DNA from: SABI01 sp963678555 | Lineage (GTDB): Bacteria > Spirochaetota > Spirochaetia > Sphaerochaetales > Sphaerochaetaceae | Direction of reading: 5' to 3' | DNA: 64,000 nt | NCBI GenBank assembly: GCA_963678555.2 | Contig: CAXXJA010000002.1 | Span: 248,001-312,000, forward strand | Shown: in pieces, positions 19,125 to 28,175 of the stretch | Layout: the number at the start of each line of letters is the position of its first letter | How positions within the stretch are numbered: position 1 is the first letter of the stretch | Translations under genes and position numbers: made by a program | The notes under the pieces: model-generated | Told to the model about the DNA's origin: nothing | The model's input: only the letters and a program-made list of their open reading frames with translations | Database searches by the model: none

Positions 19125-19911
19125 CGATTTCAACCCTCAATCTCCTTTTAATGAACCGGGCACTTGGTTTGATCAGACCGTACTCAAGGGCGAACCCGAG
19201 GAATACGATGATGAGGATATAGCCGTACACCACATCCGCATCGCTGTACAGATACGATCCCCACAGCTGAGGTCCAAGACCCTTCGCCGTCGTAAAGGCC
19301 TCGGCCATGATGACGACCCGCCAGATGACACTGAGTGATGATGAGGAGGAGCCTATCACACTCATCAGGATTCCCGGCACGTAGATGGACCGGAATATCC
19401 GTTTTTTGGACACCTTGAACGAAGAGGCCATCTCGATGAGGTGTGCATCAAGCCCTTTGACTGCTACAACCGTACTGAAGTAGAAGATCGGCACAGCGGC
19501 CGACAGACCGACCAGGAAGGCCGGTCCGTGGCCCATGCCGAACAGGAGGATCGCAATGACGAGCCATGCCATGGGGGGAGCGCTCTCAGACATGATCATG
19601 ATCGGGTGGACGGTCTCTGAGAAGGAGACCCACACACCGGCGATCAGACCGAGCACCACTCCGGCAAGCAGGGAGAAGAAGAAACTCACCCACACTCTGA
19701 AAAGCGTATGTCCCAGGTCGGTGAGGAACCGTTCATCTCCTATAATGGTGAAGAATGCTGAGAACACACGCTGCAGAGGCGGGATGATGGCCGGCGGATA
19801 GAGAAGTGATAGAATGATCCACCCAAGAAAGACAGCCAGTACTCCAGCGCTTACGAACAGTACCTGTTTCAGGTAGGGTATCTGATTCCCTCTGTGATTG
19901 ATCGTTTTCAT
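19114..19911 (-). CDS. ABC transporter permease, NitT/TauT type
   Basis: 265 residues with about six membrane segments (first near residues 15-38) and the BPD_transp_1 loop near residue 170-200 (E-M-A-S-S-F-K-V-S-K-K-R-I-F-R-S-I-Y-V-P), where the ATPase docks. It is the middle gene of a binding protein-permease-ATPase operon, 17 bases after the binding protein and overlapping the ATPase gene. It forms the membrane channel of the importer. Confidence 0.9.
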   Translation of the reverse strand: MKTINHRGNQIPYLKQVLFVSAGVLAVFLGWIILSLLYPPAIIPPLQRVFSAFFTIIGDERFLTDLGHTLFRVWVSFFFSLLAGVVLGLIAGVWVSFSETVHPIMIMSESAPPMAWLVIAILLFGMGHGPAFLVGLSAAVPIFYFSTVVAVKGLDAHLIEMASSFKVSKKRIFRSIYVPGILMSVIGSSSSSLSVIWRVVIMAEAFTTAKGLGPQLWGSYLYSDADVVYGYILIIVFLGFALEYGLIKPSARFIKRRLRVEIDAA

Positions 19912-19928
19912 GACTGTGGCGCGCTCCG

Positions 19929-20981
19929 TCAGCGGGTGAAAAAGATTCCGTCATCAGTGGCGATTCCGTACAGCGTGCTGAGATTCTTTTTCACGATATC
20001 TCTGATCTCATCCGCGTGGCGGAAATCAAGGTCAAGTCTCCCGGAAGTCAGCATGTCGATATAGACCTGTCTGTCTGCTCCCTGCCCGTAGATCTCGGAG
20101 AGTGTCTCACTGACGATGCGTGCCACTTCATCAGTATGCTCTGGAGCAACCGCATAGCTGTTGGCCCGTTCGAAGCCTGCGATGAACTCCTTGAGTGCAA
20201 CAGGATGAGCATCAGCTGCTTCGGGGTTGATCAGCCAGAGAGAGCCGGTAGGTACTTTACCGGTTTCAGGGTTGAGTACCTGCTGGGGATCCATGAATAC
20301 CCGGTATCTGATGGGCCAGTTCTCTTTTTCCTGCCGTGCAAGGATAATACTCACCATCGGTTCCGGGGCTACGAAGGCCTTCGGTGCCCGGTTCTTCTGA
20401 GATAGAAGGGCGTAGAGAGACGGGCCTGATCCTGCCGGTATGAACTCGGAGGAGACTCCGAGCTTTCCTAGCGCCTTCTCTGACATGATGTGCGGAGGCG
20501 TCTTGATCGCAGGGACAGCCAGAAGTGTCTCTCCGTCCAGGTCCTTGAGATCGGTGACGGCGTCCTGCGCCAGAAGGTAGACACCCTTCCACACGTGAGT
20601 TCCGACAAGCCTCATGTGATCTAAACCTGTGGAGTAGAACTTGCTGCCTGCCTGGATATTGAACAGAGCGAAATCGACGCTCCTGTTCTGAGCAAGTGCT
20701 CTCATGGCACTCGGGTCACCCGCGGGTGCAGTGACCAGTTTCACACTGACCCCTTCCATCCATTCATCAGCCTTTGCCGCCAGGATTGCCGCAGGGATGA
20801 AGTTCGGATCAGGGGGAGTAGAGACGGTGAAGGTAATAGTGTCTGGACCCTGAGCGGGCTCACTGTCTGTAGCGGTATCCTCACGTGTTCCCTGAGAGAA
20901 CAGCGGTGTCAGGGTCACTGACAGGAATAGGAGCAGAAGTGAAAGAGACAGAATCCGATGCTTGAAGTTGCTGTGTGACAT
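19929..20981 (-). CDS. Periplasmic substrate-binding protein of a NitT/TauT-type ABC importer
   Basis: 350 residues. A signal peptide (residues about 1-30, hydrophobic L-S-L-L-L-L-F-L) ends at L-F-S before Q-G-T-R-E, a mature start common in spirochaetes; there is no lipobox cysteine, so it is probably a free periplasmic protein. The body has NMT1/SsuA-like features: D-P-N-F-I-P-A-A-I, F-A-L-F-N-I-Q-A-G-S, and V-A-P-E-P-M. AGGAGG lies 8 nt before the ATG. It is the promoter-proximal gene of the operon. Confidence 0.88.
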   Translation of the reverse strand: MSHSNFKHRILSLSLLLLFLSVTLTPLFSQGTREDTATDSEPAQGPDTITFTVSTPPDPNFIPAAILAAKADEWMEGVSVKLVTAPAGDPSAMRALAQNRSVDFALFNIQAGSKFYSTGLDHMRLVGTHVWKGVYLLAQDAVTDLKDLDGETLLAVPAIKTPPHIMSEKALGKLGVSSEFIPAGSGPSLYALLSQKNRAPKAFVAPEPMVSIILARQEKENWPIRYRVFMDPQQVLNPETGKVPTGSLWLINPEAADAHPVALKEFIAGFERANSYAVAPEHTDEVARIVSETLSEIYGQGADRQVYIDMLTSGRLDLDFRHADEIRDIVKKNLSTLYGIATDDGIFFTR

Positions 20982-21076
20982 AGTGTATGCCTCCTGTACT
21001 GGTATGGTTTCCTGAGCGGGAACATATCTTTCCGCCCGGATGGTATATCAGAATAATAAAGTTAATTCCGATAAAC

Positions 21077-21112
21077 TATACGAAGTATATGATATGCTAC
21101 TAGTTTAGTCAA
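21077..21112 (-). promoter_or_regulatory. Strong promoter of the ABC importer operon with a palindrome over the -10
   Basis: On the minus strand, TTGACT (21107-21112) and TATACT (21084-21089) are exactly 17 nt apart. The -10 is inside a perfect palindrome, TATAC-GAA-GTATA (21077-21089), a good position for a repressor. Predicted start is near 21077, giving a leader of about 95 nt. The rest of 20982-21398 is AT-rich and shows no gene. Confidence 0.72.
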
Positions 21113-21305
21113 GTTCTGATGGACACATAGATATCAATCTCTTTTACCGAGTAATTCTAGCCGAATAACGTTCTGTAAGTGTAGTTTGACAGATGTTTCC
21201 CTGTTTATTAACATGGTCTTGAGGATTTTTCTTGTCTATCATATAAGAACTTAAAGTTAATAGGAACAAACATAAATCCTGATAAACTCATAGGATCACT
21301 ACAGG

Positions 21306-21343
21306 AAAAGCCCTCCGTGCAATCAAGACACGGCGTCGGGGCT
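21306..21343 (-). terminator. Intrinsic terminator downstream of the GPH symporter
   Basis: On the minus strand, AGCCCC ... CCGTG-loop-CACGG ... GGGCT forms an interrupted stem (21309-21343) followed by TTTTCC. It lies about 55 bases past the stop of the symporter gene. Confidence 0.6.
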
Positions 21344-21398
21344 ACAGGCGGGAAAGGTGCTGTGTAGTGAGGTGATGGCAAAGGGGAAGGAAAGCCCC

Positions 21399-22781
21399 TC
21401 AGGTGTTTTCTCTGGCCGTATGACGGTCCATGATCTCTTTCTCGAGGCGCAGTTTGTAGGCTCCCCTGATCGGGTAGAAGACCAGTATCAGGATGGCAAG
21501 CAGGTACGCGAGTGCCGGAATGAGACCGGTATAGATCCTGATTCCCATGAGGGCAGCGGCAGGCTGGTCGAAGAAGATTCTTCCCCCGTTGGCCTCCCGT
21601 GTGATGAACCCTGTCTGCTCGAGGATAAGAGGCGGGATCGCAATCCCCAGGGACTGTGCGGGCTTGGTTAACAGGGCGTTCGTGCCGAAGAAGGCCCCCT
21701 CTCTCCGTCTCCCGCTTCTCAGTTCATCCTCATCGATGCTCTGGGAAAGCAGTACATAGGTAAGGGCCTCAGGGCCTCCCATGCCGAAGCCTGTGATCAG
21801 CACCGAGAGGGGAAGGAGGGAGACCGGCATGAAGAGCATCGAAAACAGACCGACGGCACCGATTGCCAGATAGAGCTGCTGGGCAGCAAGGACACCGACC
21901 TTCTTTCTGATCACCCCGGCCGTACCGATACCCGCCACCATGGGAATGAAGAAGAAGAGCATCAGGATCATACCGTTGATCCTGACAAGGTAGTCTGCAA
22001 GGTAGAACACAGCTCCCATCATGATCGTCTGGACGAGGATCCTCATGAAGTTCGCGGCAATCACGATCAGAGCCGATCTGCTGGAGAAGGTGAAGCTGAG
22101 GAACTCTTTGAAAGTGACCTTCTCATCATTTCTGCTGAGAGCCGGTCGCTCCTTGACCTTGTAGGAAAGGAGGAAGATGAGAGCTGCTCCGATGATACCC
22201 ACGGCAAGGAGTGCGAGACGCATGGCCAACAGTGATCCGGGTTCATCACCCTTGGGTCGGAACAGCTGCGGGATGATGAATCCCAGGGCGAAACCGATGA
22301 GGCTTGCAAAAGCCGATACCCCCTGCAGCGCTCCTCTGTCATCCTCATACTCCGAGAGCTCGGGAAGGAGGGCGGAGTGGACCAGACCGATGATCGTGAA
22401 ACTGGTGTCATACAGCAGCATTGAGAGCAGCATCCAGAGAAACACGGTGAAGTCGGAGGCGGACTCAGGGACCATCCAGACCAGGAAGAAGGTGAGTGCA
22501 AGAAACGGGGCAGTGAAACGGAGATAGGGAATGCGCCTGCCGAGACGGGAGCGGGTATTGTCCGTGATGAAGCCGAACAAAGGGTCATTGACGGCATTCC
22601 ACAGCGCGTACAGCAGGGATACCAGAGAGATCCACCGTGCTCCGAGCCCGAGGTAGTCCTGGTAGAATATCGGGAGGGTGGATCCGAAGATTCCTCCTAT
22701 GAGTGCAAGGCCCAACGATGCCAGACCCCAGTAGACAAGCAGGCTTCTGGTGATCTTCTTGAGAGTTGTCTTCTTTGCCAT
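21399..22781 (-). CDS. GPH-family (MelB-like) sugar:cation symporter
   Basis: 460 residues, about 12 membrane segments. Near the N-terminus is the family motif N-D-P-L-F-G-F-I-T-D-N-T-R-S-R-L-G-R-R, which in MelB relatives carries the cation/sugar site. The central loop is charged, as expected. GGAGGA precedes the ATG. It has its own promoter upstream and its own terminator, so it is a separate unit from the glycosidase-symporter pair behind it, though the shared theme suggests related substrates (glycosides). The sugar is not known. Confidence 0.9.
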   Translation of the reverse strand: MAKKTTLKKITRSLLVYWGLASLGLALIGGIFGSTLPIFYQDYLGLGARWISLVSLLYALWNAVNDPLFGFITDNTRSRLGRRIPYLRFTAPFLALTFFLVWMVPESASDFTVFLWMLLSMLLYDTSFTIIGLVHSALLPELSEYEDDRGALQGVSAFASLIGFALGFIIPQLFRPKGDEPGSLLAMRLALLAVGIIGAALIFLLSYKVKERPALSRNDEKVTFKEFLSFTFSSRSALIVIAANFMRILVQTIMMGAVFYLADYLVRINGMILMLFFFIPMVAGIGTAGVIRKKVGVLAAQQLYLAIGAVGLFSMLFMPVSLLPLSVLITGFGMGGPEALTYVLLSQSIDEDELRSGRRREGAFFGTNALLTKPAQSLGIAIPPLILEQTGFITREANGGRIFFDQPAAALMGIRIYTGLIPALAYLLAILILVFYPIRGAYKLRLEKEIMDRHTARENT

Positions 22782-22946
22782 TGTCTCCTCCGCTTTACGT
22801 CCCTGTCAGAAACGTGGTGTCGAGCTCTCTGTGCACTGCTTCCGGTGTGTTCACCTGCCGGCACAGTATTGATGTGGTATTCACAGAATCCCGTGCCGGT
22901 ATGGCAGACGGCGAGACCGGGATTCTGCTGAAGCTAGCAGGCTTTT

Positions 22947-22976
22947 AGTATAGCGGATGTATTCCTGATCAGGCAA
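22947..22976 (-). promoter_or_regulatory. Promoter of the first GPH symporter with palindrome at the -35
   Basis: Minus strand TTGCCT (22971-22976), 18-nt spacer, TATACT (22947-22952). A perfect 10-bp palindrome CCTGATCAGG (22964-22973) overlaps the -35 and could be an operator half-turn site. Start predicted near 22940, leaving a leader of about 155 nt. Confidence 0.6.
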
Positions 22977-22979
22977 CAG

Positions 22980-23015
22980 AAAAACCTGTACCGGAGAGAC
23001 CGTAGCGGGTCCCGG
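22980..23015 (-). terminator. Intrinsic terminator after the glycosidase gene
   Basis: CCGG(aga)GACC-6 nt loop-GGTC-CCGG stem at 22991-23015. Read on the minus strand it is followed within 6 bases by TTTTT, and it begins 8 bases past the stop codon of the glycosidase. Confidence 0.68.
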
Positions 23016-23023
23016 CAAGAGTG

Positions 23024-25381
23024 TCATTCAAGTGAGAGAACACCCTCGAAGAAGAGTCTCGCATCACGCTGCACAAGCGGGTCGGGTTCATGGGAGAAGG
23101 ATGCGATCATCAGGGAGAAACTGCTCGTCCGTCCGTTGTACGATGGGGCGTACGGGTCCAGATGGTCGGCCATTCCCAGGGCGAAGAGTCTTCCGAGACC
23201 TGTTTCCCGGACTCCGTACTTCCATTGTCTGCCGTAATAGCTTCCAAACGGGTTCATGAGAAGCCGGTCATCACGGAGTCTCATGGGACAGAAGGCGAAA
23301 TTGTTACCCCGTGCACTGCTCTGGGCGATGAGCCACCCTCCCTCGGAGCAGGAGGCTCCCACCCAGGCGTTGGTGATCTGGTTGTTGAAGGAATCGAGAT
23401 TCCGGTTCTTCGAGAAGGTCCCGTAGTTGAGATCATAGTGACTGACATCACCGAGAAAATTGTGCTTCCAGATGCTCCAGGGAATTTCAGCGTCAGCTTC
23501 ACCTGCCGGGGAGAACTGCCAGGGCATGACCTCCTTCCACCGTGCATCCCAGCTTGCATTCAGCCGCTGTGCTTTGGCCTTGTCATACCCCCTGTGCTCA
23601 GTGTCAGGGTAGGTGACCTCGACATCTACATAGATATAGGGCAGATCCGGTGCTATATGGTAGGTGTGCCGCCACTGCACCTCTTTACCCCGGTCGATGG
23701 AGAAACGGCCCGAGAGCGTGAGCGTGTACCCTCCCTCCGGTTGTGTGTGCTGGAGCACCTTTGCAGTATCGATCAACCCGTCATGGTGGCTGAACGTTTT
23801 CTTAAGGTAGGTCACAGCTGTTCTGGGAAACCCGGGAGCATTGATCACTCTTCCCGCTATCCTCATCTCGATATCCCCTCCCTGCAGGGGTGTGAGTGAG
23901 ACCTCACCGCACGCTACAGCCTCTCCCGTGACCGCGTCTTTTTCCTGTGAGCCCGGGATAACCCGCTCCAACTCCGCTCCCGGCACAAGCCGTGAAGGCT
24001 CAGCCGTTCGGCTCAGGCGGATCAGTGCCGGTTGAGTATCTCCAATTTCAGTAGAAAGATAGCACAGGGTTCCCCTTCCTTCTTGTGTCACTGAAGGGCC
24101 TGCTAGATGGCTGCCTGTCAGCTCATCATTATCTTTCAGGATGGTCTGCAGGGCTTCACGGGCAGAGTCCAGAGATCCCTGAGCCATGTTCATTCCCTGC
24201 TGCAGCCGGTCGCTGTTCATGACAGGAGAGGCCATCCCGAAATGGGTCGTTGACTGGGTGAGGACTCTCGTCTCCAGGCTCCTGAGCAGCATAGATGTGA
24301 GAAAGGGATCATCTCGGCGGTCCTTCAGGTCGGCAAGGAAGGAGGCGGCTTCCGCCGTCCTTCGAGAATCCTGTATGACTGACCACAGCGCGGTGTTATC
24401 CCACTTCTCCGCCCACGATGACAGGCCGTCGAAACTTCCGTCGGCGGTGTCCTGATTCACGGTGATCGTTCCTGCAGGACCGTGGTCCTTCAGGTATTCA
24501 CCGGCAGTGGTGAACCTCACGTAGGGGAATCCTGCGATGCTCCTCACCATGCGCTTCAGACCGCCGAGGCTGGCCAGAAGACCTGAGACGATGGGGATAT
24601 CGAGTCCGCTCCAGAACTCGTCATCGGCATCCATATCAATGAGAAGGAGGAGGTCACGGGACACATCCTTCCTCTTCTGCTGCCGTCTCAGGTGCCGTAC
24701 CCAGTGCCTCAGGCTCAGCAGATGGTCAGCCACATCACCGTTGTTGTAGCACGGGATCATCGTCAGGGAACCTTTCTGACCGTCGGAACGGAGGTTGAGC
24801 GGGTTATACCGCTCTGCAATGCTGAGAGGGGGGATGAAGTTGCTGAACCCGTTGAACGGGTGTGAGCTGTAGTAGGTGCTGATGCCGGTGACGCCTGCTT
24901 CCGGGTAATACCTGAGAAAGGAGGGGGTATACATACATTCCTGGGGGCGGAGAATAGGAGTCCAGCGGCTGAACAGGTCAGCCAGACCTGAGCCTTCCGT
25001 GTTGCTGATCGTCTGTGCGATTACCAGCTGCAGTTCCTCCTCATCGCAGGCCGACACGATACCGTTGTTCCAGCTCATCATCTCGATCTCATCAAGGCCG
25101 CTATTCACCCGCTCCTGAATCCTGCTGATGATGTCCGGACAGTGTTCCGGCATGATCTTCTGCAGCGAGTAGTAGTTCTCCACATCCCAGGTTCCCCGTA
25201 CACCGATTCCTTCCCGGTTCAGAGCATCAAGGTCATCGAGTATCGAGCGGATGATCCGTATGTCCTTTCCGAAACCGAGCTCATCCGGAGTATCGCCCCG
25301 GTAGGAGTGATAGAAGTTGATGTGGAACCGGAAGGCAAGGTGGATATACGGCCCCTCTCCCGTTCTTTCACCCTTATTCAT
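23024..25381 (-). CDS. Putative glycoside hydrolase with a GH38/GH57-like catalytic fold
   Basis: 785 residues, no signal peptide, so cytoplasmic. The N-terminus (L-A-F-R-F-H-I-N-F-Y-H-S-Y-R-G-D) followed by a W-D-V-E-N block, I-E-M-M-S-W-N-N-G and, near residue 245, L-L-L-I-D-M-D-A-D-D-E-F-W resembles the seven-stranded barrel of GH38/GH57 and polysaccharide-deacetylase-like enzymes, with acidic residues at the strand ends. Residues about 450-785 are beta-rich, like the C-terminal sandwich of alpha-mannosidases. It overlaps the upstream GPH symporter gene by 8 bases, so transporter and enzyme are co-translated: import of a glycoside, then intracellular cleavage. Family assignment is from motif shape only; substrate unknown. 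Confidence 0.6.
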   Translation of the reverse strand: MNKGERTGEGPYIHLAFRFHINFYHSYRGDTPDELGFGKDIRIIRSILDDLDALNREGIGVRGTWDVENYYSLQKIMPEHCPDIISRIQERVNSGLDEIEMMSWNNGIVSACDEEELQLVIAQTISNTEGSGLADLFSRWTPILRPQECMYTPSFLRYYPEAGVTGISTYYSSHPFNGFSNFIPPLSIAERYNPLNLRSDGQKGSLTMIPCYNNGDVADHLLSLRHWVRHLRRQQKRKDVSRDLLLLIDMDADDEFWSGLDIPIVSGLLASLGGLKRMVRSIAGFPYVRFTTAGEYLKDHGPAGTITVNQDTADGSFDGLSSWAEKWDNTALWSVIQDSRRTAEAASFLADLKDRRDDPFLTSMLLRSLETRVLTQSTTHFGMASPVMNSDRLQQGMNMAQGSLDSAREALQTILKDNDELTGSHLAGPSVTQEGRGTLCYLSTEIGDTQPALIRLSRTAEPSRLVPGAELERVIPGSQEKDAVTGEAVACGEVSLTPLQGGDIEMRIAGRVINAPGFPRTAVTYLKKTFSHHDGLIDTAKVLQHTQPEGGYTLTLSGRFSIDRGKEVQWRHTYHIAPDLPYIYVDVEVTYPDTEHRGYDKAKAQRLNASWDARWKEVMPWQFSPAGEADAEIPWSIWKHNFLGDVSHYDLNYGTFSKNRNLDSFNNQITNAWVGASCSEGGWLIAQSSARGNNFAFCPMRLRDDRLLMNPFGSYYGRQWKYGVRETGLGRLFALGMADHLDPYAPSYNGRTSSFSLMIASFSHEPDPLVQRDARLFFEGVLSLE

Positions 25382-26846
25382 ATGCCTTCCCTCCGAGGAT
25401 CCTCTTCAGGTCCTGTTCCTCCTTCTCGAGTTCCTCACTTCTGATGCCGTAGCGGTCCCGCAGATAGTCCCTCAGCCTGTCATGGACGTTGCGTGTGATG
25501 GGGTAGTGCCAGCAGGAGAGCATGGCGAAGAAGATGAAAAGATTGGGAATGATCATGAATATGAGGAGCAGTGCCTTCAGGAACTGAGGGCTCTGTTCCT
25601 GTGGAACTGCCTTCAAAACTCCCTCTATGCTCTCGGTAATCGGAGGCCTGTACCCTGCCCAGCCGATGCTGTTGCCCAGGAAGAACATCACCAGGGCACC
25701 ACCGCTCTTCCTGAGAAGGCTGAAAATACCGGAGAAGAGTCCCTCCCTGCGCTGTTCACTGAACAGGTCATCAGCGTCGGGGATGTCGGGGAACATGGCG
25801 AAGACAACAACCTGGATTCCGGCTGCCGCTGCACCGAACAGCGCGCCGAACAGGTAGATCAGCCAGAGAGGCATCTCGGGAGACATGAATGGCACCAGTG
25901 TGAATGCTGCCAGCCATAACCCCGCGGAGATCAGATAGGTCTCTCTTTTCCCCCTTCTGTTGGCGACGAACTCGACAAGGGGGATAGCCAGGAGCATGCT
26001 GACATAGACAGGAACCAGCAGCGTCATCATCGAGGTGATACCGAGATAGTAGGTCATGAAGTAGACGGCCAGTGCAAGGACGGCATCCTGGGCCATGAAC
26101 CCGAAGAGGAACATATAGACTACCAGACGGAACGGGCGGAGCTTCAGTGGTTCGGTGAAATGGTCCCTTATGAAATCCTTCAGGTTCCCGAGCGGATGTT
26201 TCTCAGCTTCCATGAACGCAGGGTCCTCCCTGCACCACAGGAAGGTGAAGATGTAGGGGACGGCAAACAGCAGACCGAATACGATAGCCATGAGGAAGAA
26301 GCCCCGGGCGGGGTCATCCTTGTTCAGGGTGTCGACGAACAGGTCCTTTCCCAGAGTCCCTGCAAGGATACCCGAGATGTTCGAGAAGATCATACGCCAC
26401 TTAGCAAGTCGGGTCCGTTCATCGTAGTCAGAAGTGAGCTCGGTAGAAATCGAATTGTAGGGGACCCAGACAATAGTGTACACCGTGGAGAAGAAGAGAT
26501 AGGTCATGAGAACGTAGAGAAATCTTAGCCCTTCCCGCTGTATCCGGACCGGAGCCCACATCAGGACAAACGAGATGAAGATAAGAAAGATTCCGGCCAG
26601 GAAGTAGGGTCTGCGGCGGCCGAACCGGGTACGGGTGTTATCACTGATGATGCCCATCACCGGGTCTGTCACGGCATCCCAGATCTTGCTTATCAGGAAC
26701 GCTGTCCCGGCGACAGCGGGCTGTATCTGAAGCACATCGGTCAGGTAGTAGAGGTAGTACATCGATATGAGAGTCGTAGCTCCTCCACCGTAGATATCTC
26801 CCATCCCGTAGGCAAGTTTCGTTCGTATACGCAGCTGTTGAGTCAT
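25374..26846 (-). CDS. GPH-family sugar:cation symporter, TetR-controlled
   Basis: 490 residues from the ATG at 26844-26846; AGGAG lies about 10 nt upstream, while a GTG three codons earlier is too close to it. About 12 membrane segments; family motif W-D-A-V-T-D-P-V-M-G-I-I-S-D-N-T-R-T-R-F-G-R-R. The C-terminus is a charged cytoplasmic tail. It is promoter-proximal to the glycosidase, whose start overlaps its stop. The promoter contains a long palindromic operator shared with the divergent TetR gene. A GC-rich hairpin (26873-26889) sits in the leader. Confidence 0.9.
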   Translation of the reverse strand: MTQQLRIRTKLAYGMGDIYGGGATTLISMYYLYYLTDVLQIQPAVAGTAFLISKIWDAVTDPVMGIISDNTRTRFGRRRPYFLAGIFLIFISFVLMWAPVRIQREGLRFLYVLMTYLFFSTVYTIVWVPYNSISTELTSDYDERTRLAKWRMIFSNISGILAGTLGKDLFVDTLNKDDPARGFFLMAIVFGLLFAVPYIFTFLWCREDPAFMEAEKHPLGNLKDFIRDHFTEPLKLRPFRLVVYMFLFGFMAQDAVLALAVYFMTYYLGITSMMTLLVPVYVSMLLAIPLVEFVANRRGKRETYLISAGLWLAAFTLVPFMSPEMPLWLIYLFGALFGAAAAGIQVVVFAMFPDIPDADDLFSEQRREGLFSGIFSLLRKSGGALVMFFLGNSIGWAGYRPPITESIEGVLKAVPQEQSPQFLKALLLIFMIIPNLFIFFAMLSCWHYPITRNVHDRLRDYLRDRYGIRSEELEKEEQDLKRILGGKAYE

Positions 26847-26898
26847 TCCGGTCACACTCCTTTGTCGGCAGACACCCCCTACGGGGGTGCGTTTGTCT

Positions 26899-26921
26899 CA
26901 ATCTTACCATTGGTAAGATTG
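26899..26921. promoter_or_regulatory. TetR-type operator, 23-bp palindrome with 11-bp arms
   Basis: Left arm CAATCTTACCA (26899-26909), centre T, right arm TGGTAAGATTG (26911-26921), a perfect inverted repeat. It sits in the 124-bp gap between the symporter and the divergent TetR gene. It covers the spacer and -10 of the minus-strand promoter and lies just upstream of a plus-strand -10 (TATACT 26936-26941), so one dimer pair could repress both directions. Confidence 0.85.
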
Positions 26922-26929
26922 GAAGTCAA
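26901..26929 (-). promoter_or_regulatory. Promoter of the TetR-controlled symporter-glycosidase operon
   Basis: Minus strand TTGACT (26924-26929), 17-nt spacer, TAAGAT (26901-26906). The -10 and most of the spacer are inside the palindromic operator, so repressor binding would block RNA polymerase directly. Confidence 0.65.
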
Positions 26930-26970
26930 ACACTATATACTCAGCCCGGTTTTACCGGTAGTATGAAGGA

Positions 26971-27585
26971 ATGAAGACGTCCTATCATCATGGAGATCTG
27001 TACAACGCTCTCATCAGGTCCGGAGCCCACCTCATCGCCACTACCGGACAGAGTTCGCTGACACTGAGAAAAGTCGCCTCGCTCAGTTCAGTGAGTCACG
27101 CCTCCGTCTATTCCCATTTTTCCAGCAAGGAGGACCTTATTCAGGCCATTGCCGCCTACAGCTTCTCCCATCTTGAACAGCTGGTGCAGGAAGCCGGGAG
27201 GAAGTATCCTGATGACCCCGTACAGTGTCTCCTTGAGACCGCATGGAGCTATGTCAGCTATGCGTATGAACAGCCCGATATGTTTCACTGCATCTTCAGC
27301 GGAGCTCCAGAGAGAGAAAAGAGTCATCCCGAATACGTGGAGCGTTCCCGTCGGGCCTTCGCTTTCATCAGGGACAGGGTCCAGGAGAGTATGGACAAAG
27401 ACCTCTGCCTGTTCAGCGATGCCCGTCTCGGCGCCTCGTCCCTTTTCAGCACGGTCCACGGGTTCGCAATACTGAACATCGAGCAGATGATACCTGGCAG
27501 CATCTATGAACACAGCAGTCACCGGGAGGTCCTGTTCACTATACTCTCAAGCCATTTCACGGTAGATATCAGACCATATATCTAG
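26971..27585 (+). CDS. TetR/AcrR-family transcriptional regulator
   Basis: 204 residues. The N-terminal helix-turn-helix (about 8-55) reads L-T-L-R-K-V-A-S-L-S-S-V-S-H-A-S-V-Y-S-H-F-S-S-K-E-D-L, the standard TetR DNA-binding region. The rest is a helical ligand-binding domain of the kind often listed as TetR_C_33/WHG. It is divergent from the symporter gene across a 23-bp operator and most likely represses the symporter-glycosidase operon and itself until a sugar-related inducer binds. The ribosome site (AAGGA) is unusually close to the ATG. Confidence 0.9.
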   Translation: MKTSYHHGDLYNALIRSGAHLIATTGQSSLTLRKVASLSSVSHASVYSHFSSKEDLIQAIAAYSFSHLEQLVQEAGRKYPDDPVQCLLETAWSYVSYAYEQPDMFHCIFSGAPEREKSHPEYVERSRRAFAFIRDRVQESMDKDLCLFSDARLGASSLFSTVHGFAILNIEQMIPGSIYEHSSHREVLFTILSSHFTVDIRPYI

Positions 27586-28175
27586 TGTGCGGGTACGAAG
27601 CCGTCCTCTTCCCGGGAACCTGAGAGAGGGAATGTAGTTGGGCTGTCCGTGCCCGTTCGATACCGTCTCCGTAGAGGGGCTCAGGTACGGGAATCCTGAA
27701 TAGCAGGAGCTTCGAAGGGGCCCCGACATACTATTTTGGTAGCGAGAGGAAGAGTCTGTCAGCGGAGAAACTCACCTGGGGCTTCCTCTTCACCTCTCCT
27801 ATGATTTCAAGACTTCCTGTTTCTTGACCTCAGGTACTCTCTCTCCCTCTTACGTTGCCTTCCATTAAATCACACCTCTACTTACTCATGGAAATACTCA
27901 TGTGAGAGTACTTAGGGAATTTTCATTTACGGGTTAGTTTTCCCGTACAGGAAGAGGGAATGCAATATTGTGAAGCTGCGTATAATCGTATACACTGCTT
28001 CTGTATGCAGGCGAGATGCTTTTCCTATCGAGCAGATATCATACTTTTTCCCTTGTGCATTCATACTTTAGGATGATGGAAGGTGTCTGTGGAAGGCGGT
28101 AGTATCAGCAGGTGAGACACTATCACAAAAACTACAGGTGGAGTGCATAAACAACTGATTGAGTGAGATGCCAGT
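27586..28175. other. Long intergenic leader before the two-component operon
   Basis: About 590 bases with no supported gene. A short hairpin (TACGGG/CCCGTA) is at 27928-27947. Two TCATACTTT repeats are at 28039 and 28061. A possible -10 (TAGTAT, 28100-28105) has no good -35, which fits an activator-dependent promoter. No convincing terminator for the TetR gene was found. Confidence 0.5.
28039..28069 (+). repeat. Two TCATACTTT direct repeats, 22 bp apart
   Basis: TCATACTTT occurs at 28039-28047 and 28061-28069, start-to-start 22 bp (two helical turns), about 107-137 bases before the response regulator gene. The same nonamer at the same pitch lies upstream of the lipoprotein gene at 31095. Likely binding sites of the regulator encoded here. 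Confidence 0.7.

Noticed and set aside
21075..21095. loxP-like string (CTATACGAAGTATA) in the ABC importer leader
   Set aside because: It lacks the 13-8-13 arrangement and is explained better as a promoter -10 with an operator.
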